Assembly (NCBI RefSeq): GCF_016920785.2 | Contig: NW_024609857.1 | Span: 63,341,349-63,405,348, forward strand | Reading direction: 5' to 3' | Origin: Ixodes scapularis | Lineage: Eukaryota; Arthropoda; Arachnida; Ixodida; Ixodidae | DNA length: 64,000 nt | Shown: positions 10,271 through 22,200 of the stretch, one piece after another | Numbering within the stretch: the first letter of the stretch is position 1 | How the letters are laid out: each line of letters opens with the position of its first letter | Made by a program: the position numbers and the translations under genes | Notes under the pieces: model-generated | The model's input: the letters and a program-made list of their open reading frames with translations, nothing else | Databases searched by the model: none | What the model was told of the DNA's origin: nothing

Positions 10271-13200
10271 GTGAGTCGGGATGGAAGGTTGTTTGAAGCA
10301 GGTGCGCGATAGTCCTCACGCAAAGGGTACAGTAAATGATAAAGTTATCAAGCATCACATATACATATTATCCACAAGGGCGCAGCCATCTTGAATGTCG
10401 TCAGTTCTGGTATGCGGTAAAACATCGTTTTCATCTCTCCACACCGCTGGAAGGTGTTTAGGAAAGATCCGTGATTGTCACACATTCTTGTTTTTCCGCT
10501 AACTTTGGCGGGAAATGTTTCGCGAAATGTTTAGTGGAAAAATTACCCCCCTAAATTTAGCCGAAAAAATTCCCCGCTAAATTTAGCGGAAGAATTTCCC
10601 CACTAAAGTAAGCAGAAAACATTTTTAGCTGCGAATATTCCTCGTTAAATTTAGCAGAAAATGTTTCCCGCTAAATGGGGAGGAAGCAGATGCGGAGGAG
10701 GGGAGAGGGAGGAGGGGCATACCCTTCCCTCCTCGTCCTCAAGAACTGCGCTCTAATTCGGCATTACAGAGAATTGTAAACGCCTTCCATTTTTGTGTAA
10801 ACAGTTGTAGCTGCTATTGAGAACCTATGTATCTTTTTACGAAAGCGCAGCACCGAAGGAAAATGGCAGAAGTCGTGTAACGGAAGTCACGCGGTCAGGC
10901 GACGTGATCCAAGCACATTCATTGGCACGCCGAAGTGCTGCGTCTATGCGCCTTCGCATGTTTGAATACCGATCAAAAATCGACGCCGCGTGGATGTGGT
11001 CAACCTCCGAGAAAAAATTGACGCTGTGTCGCGGGTAGATGACTTTGCTGCATTGATATCAGTCGCAGAATTCTCGATCGTTCAGCTGTTCTGGCAAGTT
11101 TCCATCACTGATCAGTGGTTGCTATTATGCGCAATTAACGACTGATATATATATTTTTTTAATCTACTCGAATAAATCTGAATTACTCACGTCCCATGGC
11201 AACACAAACAGAGCAACGCACTGGATCAGCGCTGGACGGGAGGTAGGTTTTCGAGCAGCACTTAATCAAACTCGCTTTTGGCCCACGAGAGCCGCAAGTT
11301 AAAAAATACAGTCCTGAAAGTAAAGTAAAACCCTACTCCAGGGGCACATCCACATTCACGAACGTTTAACCCGCGAACTGAAATATTGATTGGTATCCTA
11401 GCGTACGAAGGCACAGAGACGCAGCCCTTCGTGATACTTAGAGTCGCAGAATGTCGTGCCAAGGCGTGTCCTTTGATCGCGCCGCCTGACCGCGAACCTT
11501 TCGTTCGGTGAGTTGTGCCTTTTTCCTGTGGTTTGGCACCTTCGCAAAAATTTCCACGGCTTCTCGAAGGCAGCTACAACCGTTTGTTTACACGCGGTTT
11601 TCCGAAACGCCTTCGGCGAATGACGGCGAACGAGCAGAAAACATGTCTTTCAGCACGCGGCCACCCAGCGTCTGCAACACTTCACCCGGCAGTTTTACAC
11701 TTCCCTAAAATGGCCGATTCGGAACTTAACGGTGGCCGCACTGGCGCTGCAGCGACTAAGCCTCCGGGGATCCGCGATCCAGCAAATTGTTATAGAGATC
11801 AGTGGTCACTGCGCACTGGGGACGCTCTTGATTCTCCCTTTTCCTTTCCGTTTTCACCCCTTTGATGCCCTCAACAAGAAGAAGCCGCAACGATGGTCTC
11901 GGTTTGGTCGTGATTGCATTATGTTTATCTCCAGCTTCTTGCAGTAACCGAGATAGGCCATCGTCTTCTTAATCGTTTATGTGTGAAAAAATGCTGGCTA
12001 TTTATCGCCAACAGCTAAAAATGAAAACCGCCAAATAAAGTCCGCTACAAGAAAAAGAAGAAAACGTAGATGTTTACGTTTGAACTTTTATTCTTCATCG
12101 TGTCTGCAAGACGCCGGCAACGACGGTAAAATACGACATAATGGTCTGGACACGAAGAATGATTATAATGGAGGTTCTAATACTTAAGAACAAAGCTCGT
12201 TAATGATTTTTGTCATGTAATTACGGTTTGCACGACATGCATAACACATGAGTCTTCCGTGATTAGTAGCCCATTGGACATACCGTCCAAAGTCGAAAAG
12301 GAGTGCGAAGCAGAAAGAAATTGCTTAATTTAAGCCAACGCTCCCGACGTGCCCGAAAAACGAAATCGAAAGAAGATGGGGCAAGAGAGTGGAAGTTTCC
12401 TCCCGTCTGCCTGGAGGAGGAAAACGTCTTGTTCCTCCCTTCTTCTCAAATCCGCTTGGGGGCGCGTCAGTAGCATGGAGGAAAACGCGCTGTTGTTACC
12501 TTTTTCCTCCTTTTTTTTTCTTAGAGTGTGCCGATTTGCCTTCGAGCAAGTGGCTCAAATGGCGTAGTGCGCTCTTTCACAGCTGACCCTGCTACCAGTT
12601 TGAGCCGAGACTCTAGTTTAGACTGGGCTGTGTTATTTTTAACAAGCGTGTTGCGAAACCAATCAGCGTTCCGCAAACCTGAGGGATGGTCGCGCGGGGG
12701 TAGACACCCCTTGGGGTTTACTTAGTGTTGACTACATGAAAACTAGCGTCGAGTATATTTCCATACTCCATGTCGAGAGCTCAGTTTAGCGCTGTGAGGC
12801 ACGTACAAGAGCGGGTGCTTTCGGAAGTGCTATCGTGCTGCGAGTTCTTGTGCAAACAAAAAACACCCTGTAGAGACTTTAGATCCCTTGGCAGCATTAC
12901 AAACAACTTGTGAAATTAAGCATAGAAAAAGAAAGCATATAAATAATTTATCACAGTGTAAAATGAACGCGTACTCCGTATTATTAGAGCATGACTCGTT
13001 TTGCTCCGTTAGTTTTTCAAATTGCCACGCAACTGTTACACTCTGGCCTTCTCAAATCACTACACGTATAAAAATTATTTAGTCGGAATCTACGGTCCTC
13101 TGGCATAACGTAATTACGAAGCGTATATTTTATGGCCTTAACCGCGTGAACATGATGTGATTACATGTTCAAAAGCTGGGAAGGTGGTACTTAATTTATG

Positions 13201-16200
13201 ACCTCATTAAGTTCGTTATTTTTTGTTTTCACCGAACCTCACCAGCGGCCGAAAAAGCTGGTTCCGTGATGATCCTCAGCACCCTGAGTACTACTTCGCT
13301 GGAGGAAGTGCGCCAAGCAGCGCCCAAAGCGAACCTGTGGCTTCAGCTGTACGTCTTCAAGGACCGTCAAATCACGAGGCAGCTTGTGCGGCGCGCCGAG
13401 AAGGCCGGTTACAACGCTCTCGTGCTCACGGTGGACGTGCCTAGATTTGGGCACAGGGTGAGCGACATCAGAAACCATTTCAGCCTCCCGAAGCATCTGA
13501 GGTAAGGAAACCATATATGCGACGAACCAAGGAGCACCTTTGTATCGGCCATAAGTACAGACTTTCGACATTTTGAAGGGGCGTACTGAAGCGGAATGCG
13601 AGTTTCTGGTTGACGCTGCGATCCGACGGAGCCAACCAAGCAGCGGCAAAAGCGCATCGTCTCGGCGCTCGTTCGTCTTTGTACGCTTTCTTTATCACTG
13701 GCTGAACCAATCACGAACAGTGAGTTCTTCACAATCCTCCGTTTTTTTTTTGTTTTTTTTTTTCATGCGTGATGGATAGCCAAGGCGCAAAGACGACGAG
13801 CGCCGTAACGGGGCGCACTTATGGCGCTCTGACTCCATGGTATCGCAGCGTCGGCTGCGGTGGGACTTCGGGTGAAACGGGGTTATAGCACGTTCTCAAA
13901 TATGGTTACGCGTTCCAAGCAGACTTCACACTGATAAGGGAGTCGATAAGACAGGCCCTAGAGACCTTTCTATCGCTTATCACCCGTGCGAAAAATGCTG
14001 ATTCACCGAGCTGTGGACACAGGTGCAGCCTCTGATATGCCGCACAACACAGCAACAGCGCATGCTCAGAAGGCGTTCCCCAGCCCAGCAGGCAAAGATG
14101 GCAGTGCGCAGAAGGCGATTTTTTTACAAAGGGCTATAGACCAACTCAAGTCTCTGACGTCACGCCACTGTGGTGGAGCTTCCGTCGGCACTGCGCATGC
14201 GCAGAAGCTTCGCCTCGCGCGAATCTAGTTTCCGCGCACGCGCAATGCCCACACCCAGTGTGGCCAAACGCGGGCTCGTTCATAAACACTCTGTGTATAC
14301 GTATTGTACCGGGTGCGTCGCCCTTTAACGTTGAAAAGGTCTTGGCTCCTCCGATGTGCGAACCCTTGTTGTGGGTGACGGATTCTTTTGATTAACCCGC
14401 AGAGTCTCCTTTGTTCCGTTGCGCTGTGAAAGGGATAGGCTCGGTCCTTTTTGCCGATCAACATCTGATGCAAGGTCACGAGTACGCTCACGACTGTCGA
14501 TAGCTATGCTTGATGGTCGTTAGGGAGGGTACGCGATTGGTACCCTGTTATCAACCACGATAATAACTACACTGAGGTGAAAACGTAGTCCAGGGAAAAG
14601 GAAAATAGACATGAAGGGGAAGAAAAGCCAAAACAGACGTCTTATTTTTGGAGCGTCTGTGTCGTTCGGGGTACCTAGAAAGAATAAACAAACATAACAA
14701 GGGAATACCTAAACTTTAATTTATTTTTCTTGGTGCTGTCCTTCACGTGTCACAGTATATTTCATTGGTTTGGGTATCCATCATGAACAGTCCCGTCCTG
14801 CAGCGGGAGATCGGTGGCTGTTGATATTGAAGATGACGAGGAGCCCAAGAGCCGCGTTCAGAAGCCCCGTTAAGGAAGTATCAACGGCTTAGCAGGGAAT
14901 TATTTCGAAATCATGACAATTATCTTTCTAGTCTCTCTTCTACGAGTAGAATAGAATGCAAAGCTCTCCTTCTGATTTTAGATACCAGTAAGCTACTCTA
15001 GAGTTCACTGATGCTTGATGCAGATCCTTCAGCCCGGTCACGTTGTATCGCCGATTTTGGTCCTGTAGTAAGAAAAAAATAGTCAGTTCAAATGAATCAG
15101 CATCGCTTGAAGCCTTCCAATACAACCATGTATAACTGTCCTGCGTTACGCGAAAAAAAGAAAAAAGCCTGCCGCAACTTTGAAAGATACAAGTCATAGA
15201 AAAAAGTTGAGGCTCCAATTCACGCTGTGAAGGTGGTTGAACCAGGCTCACTCAGGCAGCGGCGCTCAAGGAAACCTCGGTAGAGGCCGCCAAGAGTCAG
15301 GATGACGTCAGGATGACGTCAAATATGTTGATCACCCTCTCCGGCAACTAGGACGGGTACAGCCGTTAACATCCATGTTTCCTCGGGGCGCTCTTTCAAT
15401 GCTCAGGCGTAGGGTTCTTGTTTCCACCGCCTCAAAATATGGCGTTACGATCGACATTGCCGCCGGGCCGGTGACCATGGCAACGGCAGCAACGGTGCAA
15501 CCGGTGCCACCGGTGCAACGGTCGCCGACAGCCGATGAGCGTGATCGTCAGCTCCGAGTGTTCTGCAGAAAACGTGGTGTTCGCTCGGTGTTCGCTCGGT
15601 CCGCGCCACGGTAATTTGACTTCGAAAGTTCTGGTGCTCTCGGAAGAGGATACCTTGGTGCTACTGCGCTGCGAAATGGTGCGGAAACTCCAGCAAGTCG
15701 AAAGTCTTGTCGTTCCTTCTATTCCGAAAGGTGTTCCGAAGCGAGAGGTAAAGTTTCGTTTTCCGTCGCTTTCGTTTCAAGCCCGTTCTGTGTGGTGCGA
15801 TCCTGGTTGCGATTTTCGGTCTCGTGCGGCAGAAACCCCGTGAACGCAGCACTTAGCACATGTTTGTTTTCGTTTTTTCTTACGTATGAGCGATGTTGCA
15901 CCTGAAATTTGCAGGCAGATCGACCCGTACCACGTGCTAGGCGCACAGGACGACACGGGCATTTTTGGTGCTCTCTTTTTGCTCACAGACCCTTGCCTTA
16001 CTTTTGTGGGCGAGCTTGAGCGCTTTCTGGCGTGCATTCTCAATCTGGTGTACAAGGATGATGTGATGAAGAATCTTAGTGCTTTCATGACTTTCATGAC
16101 AGAACAGTCGGAGACCTTCTCTGTCCAGCAATTGGCTAGAAGTTCCTCCAGATGTTCTGCTATGAACCCTGGTGAATTCACGCCTTTTAAAAGAAGAGAT

Positions 16201-19200
16201 CTGCAAAAATCTCATTTGAAAAGGTCTGCACCTGATAGGAAAGCACAGAAACCGTAGAACAAGTCATCTATCAGCTGAACAACAAAAAGAAATATTATTT
16301 TTTTATTTTTTTTTGTCTACGAAACATTGAAGTTTCTGCTGATCAAACTGTGGTGGTGCGATGTCTTTTATAAATGTATATTTCTATCATTGTACTCTTT
16401 CTTGCTTCTCGTGCTATGTGTTCTCTTGTTCCGTAAATCTTGTTATCTGTATTTATCTTCCATTTTGTGTATGAGATCTGTGTAAATAATAAAGAATGCA
16501 TGAAAAGTAAATGTGTGCTCCTTGCCTCCTACCCATGCTTGAGGAGCAGCTTCTCTGAAGTTGCGCTATAGTGGTTTATGAAAAAAAGACATAAAATAAA
16601 AGACCGAGAATACGAGAATGAAATTGACGAGAAATGAAATCAGAAAAGCAAACCGGGGGCGGGAGGGGGGGGGGGGGGGGGGGGGCAGCGAGCGGGGGCG
16701 AACCGGCCGCCTGGGACGCGACAGGACAACTTGCGCCATCTAGGGGCAAGTAGGGGCGGCTCGGAAGAGGCGGCGATTGCAACACCACGTTTTGGGGCGG
16801 CGGAAACAACAAGCGTACGCTAGGGCGCAGAAAGAGCTCCCTGAAGGACCATGGATATTAACGGCTCTACTCGTCCTAGTTGCCGGAGGGGGTGATCAAC
16901 ATATTTGACGTCGCCGTGACCTCACCCTACTTTTCTCTTTTTTTTTCGCTCATCGGTCGCTCTTTTCTCGCTTCTTCGCTCGCTCGGGCGCCCGGAGCGC
17001 GTTACAATAGCCAAGGCTACGGCTGCGCCGGCCTGGTTGGACAGCGAAGCTGTAGTATCAGCTGCAACGATTGCCCACTGCAGTTTTATGACAAACGCCA
17101 CCACTTGGTGCTGCAGTGTTTGATGTGCCAGAGAACTCCCGGTTTGTAAAAAGAATGAACAAAGGCCGCCTTAACACCGCTGATTGAAATGTAGATAAAA
17201 CGTTTAACCACCAATCCTCCAGGTGCATGCCAAAAGAAGGAAGGAGTGCGAGATCTGTTAAAATGTTTCGAGTATTCTTTTGAACCAACTTGACTCCTAC
17301 AAGATGTAATATTGTACAGCTGAGGGCCCTCGGTAAATCTCCAACTTTGTTGTCCGTGTAGCATTTATGATTTCTAACACTGGTGACGTAAACAATCTCA
17401 ACAGGCTTGCAAAGACGGCGCGACCGGAAGTCGCTTGGGACGCAAGTGGCAGTTCATGTTTGTAAACAGCAAAGAGTCTATACCGAATGATTCACGAAAG
17501 CAAGTAAATGCACTGTACCAAAACTTATTTATATATGAAAAACTTCATAGGCTGCCATTACCGCAGAAGCTTATGCAACCCCACCCTTTCCCGAGAAACG
17601 CATAAAAGGAGCGCTACGTGCATCGCATTGTTAGCAAGGCTAGTCACATCACTCCACACTTCGTACTCTGCCGGTGCCGCGGCAGTTTATGCAACCGCAA
17701 TGTTTACTGAGAAAAGAATGCGGGTAGCGCTACGTGCTTATCATCGTTCGCGCGCGCCTTATAATCTATTACGTGGTTTTGATACTTGTTTGGTGGTTTC
17801 CCTTTTGAAACAAATGTCAAAACACATAATAAGAGATAAGGCATGCGCGCGCGCATGGGTTTTCTGTCGACGGACACGAAGAAATTCCACCTGCGAGTTA
17901 TATAGAACTTGGCTGTAAAAGTGCTTCGTATAAACGCGAGCAAGAGCGCTCTGTCTACGAAACTACACTAAATTCTGATCAGCATCGCAGATGGGAACGT
18001 CGCAAGCACTACGTTATATCTGGGACGAGGTGGATATTAGTATCACAGAAATTGTTCCCATTGAATCGAATGTTGGGGTGACTGCAGGCAGCTTGCTGCA
18101 CCAGCTCAAGATTATAGGAACATCCGTTTTGGTTTCTATACCTTAACTCGACGAGCGCCGCAGTATCTGTGTTACAAACAGATAGCATATGTACGAGGCA
18201 AATATCGCGCTGGGCAGCAAATGTCGGAAGTTTGGTAAGCAATCCGAAAACTGTATCGCAGTAAATGGCAACAGAACGAACGCGTCCCTGGAGATCTCTA
18301 CACAGGACTTGATGGCTGCAGAATAGACTCCATGGATCGCGGATTTCATGGAGGTCACGCGGCTCCCAAAAGGTCAACGTTGAGCCAGACACACAGACAA
18401 AGATAATCAAACGTAAGCTCTGAAATACAGAGGAACAGTAAATAACTCATCAACCTAGATCATCCCGTCCTACTTCTCCCTGACCTCCAAAGTGAAGAGA
18501 GAGCCAATGACGATGAACAGGCCTCAAATACGGATAAGTACAACGCGCGGGAGGCACTAAAACAAAATTCATTATATACAAAAAAAAAAAAAAAAAAATT
18601 CCGGATTTTTTTTTTTTTAGTAGGCAGGAACCAGGAAAAGCGAGAAGACAGCAAAAACCTTTATCTTCTGTTTCTGTCATCGATCAGCGTTCCACCCTCA
18701 AAGATATGAAGGAAATTAAGTGCTCGCTATGGTTGGCCATAGGGTGCCTCCATGTGCGCTTAGCAAAGCGCACATGAAGGCTCCCTAGTTGGCCATCTAC
18801 GACACACAGGGGATGCTAGTACCAGTGCTCCCCTCTTCGCTGCTCTGACACAGCTGCTCGGGACTCGCCACGCCCACACCGCCGCGTACCCCTCGTCAGC
18901 GAATGGCATGGAGGAGCAATTACACTCGCAGCTCAAGGCGGCGATCACGGCAAGGGACATGCGCCTTTGTTAAGTCGATCACCTACCTGCCTCTTGTCCT
19001 GCTCGGTATTCGGCCCGCGTTCAAACGAGACCTGAACCGCACTTCCGAGAAGCTTCATTTTCTTGGAGGCTTATTCGAAGCATTCGAAACCCTTTTAATT
19101 CCTTTTACCGCAAACGTACTTGGAACACTTGAGGGAAACCTTCCAGCAGCTACAAGAAAGCCCCCCCCCCCCCCCCCCCCCCCCAGCTCGGTTACCAATC

Positions 19201-22200
19201 TCCTAGAAGATATTCGTCAGTCAATAGTTAAAACATGCACACGTGCTTTTTTGCACAAGCAAGGTAAGAAGAGTTCGAAAGCGCCTTACGACAGACCACA
19301 ATCTTTTATGCCGTACTGAGGAAACCATAATGACCCTCGACTTGCACAATCGAACAGAGGGCGTCGCAGTGGACCGCGTCGAGCGAGCCTTCCTAGGTGG
19401 CGCTCCGTTACACCTGGCTGTCCAGCATGCAGTCGCGTGTCGATCTGCTCGCCACTAATGCCCCTAAATAGGAAAGGTAGCGACACCTTCTTCTTTGACG
19501 CACACACCTTTTATCTTTATGTTTTGCTCTTTTACACCCGCGCGTCGACTGTGGCGCCGCCTAGATCGCTCCAAGCTAGCAAACGACTTTCCTATATTTG
19601 GTTTATACTTGAGTCAGAGCACAGTCAAAGGCTGAAAAACACGCAAATGCATACACACAGGATAAAAGCGCACTGTCACGGTCTACCAGCCTCGAAGGCT
19701 GTGCTCAAAGAAAGACGAAAGCCGTGACGTTGCACAGTCGGCGTTATTTGATTGGCGACATGAGCTCATAGCATGCACTGCACTCCGACAGCATAGGCAT
19801 TCCTTCTCCCTCCTCCTCCCTTATGCACACTCTTATTGTCATATTTTGCTCTTTCGCGCTCGCGCGTCAACTTTAGCGCCGCCTGGATCGCTCCAAGATA
19901 GAAGGCGGCATTCTTCAAAGGATGTCGCTACTCGCCACACGCCAGAAAGCGTGTGTCATGGAGCGCGTGACTCGACGATCCAAAAACTGTTGACCCCTTC
20001 GTTTACTCCGCTTCATGCGGCTAGAGGAAGAGTACTGTGGTAAGCGCGGCTCGCGCTAACCTAACCCCCCCCCCCCCCCCCCAAAAAGAAAAAAAAAAAA
20101 ATTTGATATATACATTTTTTTAATTATTATTTTGGTTTTAGCTCGCAGCACGAGCACACTGGGAAGGCTGACGCTCTTAGGAGCAGAGCGATTAAACAGT
20201 TCTGTCCCAGATGCCGTTGTCTTCTGAAGTTCCAGTTCCATACACCGAGGTTACGGTTGCGTGTAAAAGGATCCCCCTGTGCTCGAAATTAATTATGAGT
20301 TCTTCGCTGGGGCCAGCCTGATGCCTCCCATTGGTTCGGTCCATAAGACCTTTGCTGCATGTTTTCACTTCACCTTTCAAATGTGTAGCGAGTTTATTTG
20401 TGTTATTCGGCATAATAAAAGTAGAACATCTAAACATAATGCGGGTAATCCAGCGCAGGACAGCACAGACCAGAAGGAAGGAACAAACAGGGGTCAGGCG
20501 CTGATTCGCAACTGAAGGTTTAATTACAGAAAACATGAACCTTCAGTTGCGAGCCAGCGCCTGTCCCGTTCCGTTTGTTCCTTCCTTCTAGTCTTTGTCG
20601 TTCTGCGCTGTTTTCTCTATATTATGTTTAGCCTACACCAACTAGCCCAACTTTCAACTTTGGTTGAACATCTTCATTAAATGTACTACTCTAAATTTGG
20701 TGTCCTAATTCGATGGCGCACTCATTTATTTCACAGATTGGGAAACTTCAAGAATGTAGACCTGCAGTCCTTCAACTCTTCCAACTTTGGCTCGGGACTT
20801 GAAGGATACGCTAACTCTCTCTTCGATTCGTCATTGACCTGGCGTGACTTGCAATATCTAAAGAGCATTACTAGTTTGCCTGTTGTTGTGAAGGGCGTCA
20901 TGACTGGTAAGTTGTCTTGCAATGTGCTCATTTCGAGGTCGTTAGCTGTAACCGATTACTTTTTGAACTAATTCTGTAATAATTTGATTGCATTTATTAT
21001 ATAGTAATCACAAGAATAATTAGATTACTTTTAAAAATAATAAAATTATTTTAACCGCTAAAATTGCTCCAATCCCCTAATCCTCTCCCCCTCGGTTTTC
21101 AAATTAGCACATTTTGAACCAAAAATGCTGCGAAGGTTACTTTATCAGCATTTAAATCTTGTGAACAACGAAGAGTAAAACGATTGTTACCGAGCTGTGA
21201 AAGTAGGCTAGACTCCAGAGAGTTTACATAGTGCTTTGTTCTGCTTTGAACTGGGACTTGGAAGTAAGAGTTCTCTACAAAAGCCTTTCAGTGCGAAGTC
21301 CGACGTTTATTGCAGCATCTTGGGGATCGGTGGCCGAGTGGGCTAGCGCACACCAGCTCGGAGCACGTGGAGCCAAAGCCCGCGCTGCCGAACCCAAAAT
21401 CGTGGGTTCAATCCCCACCCCTGCCCGTTTCGATCTGGATGAGCATCGTACCGGCGTGCGGTCGTGTATCACTACTGCGTGATGCACGTTAAAGACCCCA
21501 AGCTAGCGGTTGTACTGCACTGTCTAAATTTATCATCTACAGCTGGGAGACTCGTCGCCCGTTGAGGCACACCAATTTCTAGGCTGTAGAAACATACACA
21601 CAACGCATTTTTTTTTTTTTTTAACACACAGAGCGTAGTTTGTTTTTGCTCCTTTGAGAGCGAACTTCGAGCGGGAAGGAGCACGTGTGGTGGTGGCACG
21701 GGTCACAGCACTTGCCAGTACTCTCCACTCTGACCTCAAACGCCCGATTGGTAGTCTAGTGATGATGATGGGGTCTGGCGACGTCTACATGGTTCGGGAC
21801 ACCCTTAGGGTGATACGGCCCGTGTTAATTGAAGAGGTGAGTACGATCGGGAAAATGTGTATCGATAAGATCCACCATCGGCTAAGGCAAATACCACGTC
21901 ACTTCGGTGAGCCATTGGGTGCTTTTGATATCATCCTCATGGACGATCTACCGCAGCTCCCCTCCGTAACAGCCACCGGAGCCCCACACGATGCATCTTT
22001 TAAACGCTCAACGGTTTTGCGAAACCGAGACTTCGTGCAAGCGGCTACTTCCCACGTCGAGTTTGATGCGCGGAATCTGTGACGTCTTGACTCACGAAAA
22101 TTTCGCGATTCATTGTCTTCTGCATCGGGAATATCAAGCGTTTCGCGTCAAGATGAGATAAAGTACACTTACCGAGAGGAGTCTAGTCTCCTTTATTAAT

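Noticed and set aside
15375..15614. Alternative coding frame starting at 15375 as the main product of the nested gene
   Set aside because: It ends before the intron and cannot use the donor at 15748; at most a uORF.
21326..21400. Functional tRNA gene (Ser/Leu-like)
   Set aside because: The same body sequence follows at 55065-55330, the stems are poorly paired, and the head has no clean acceptor stem; it is a SINE.
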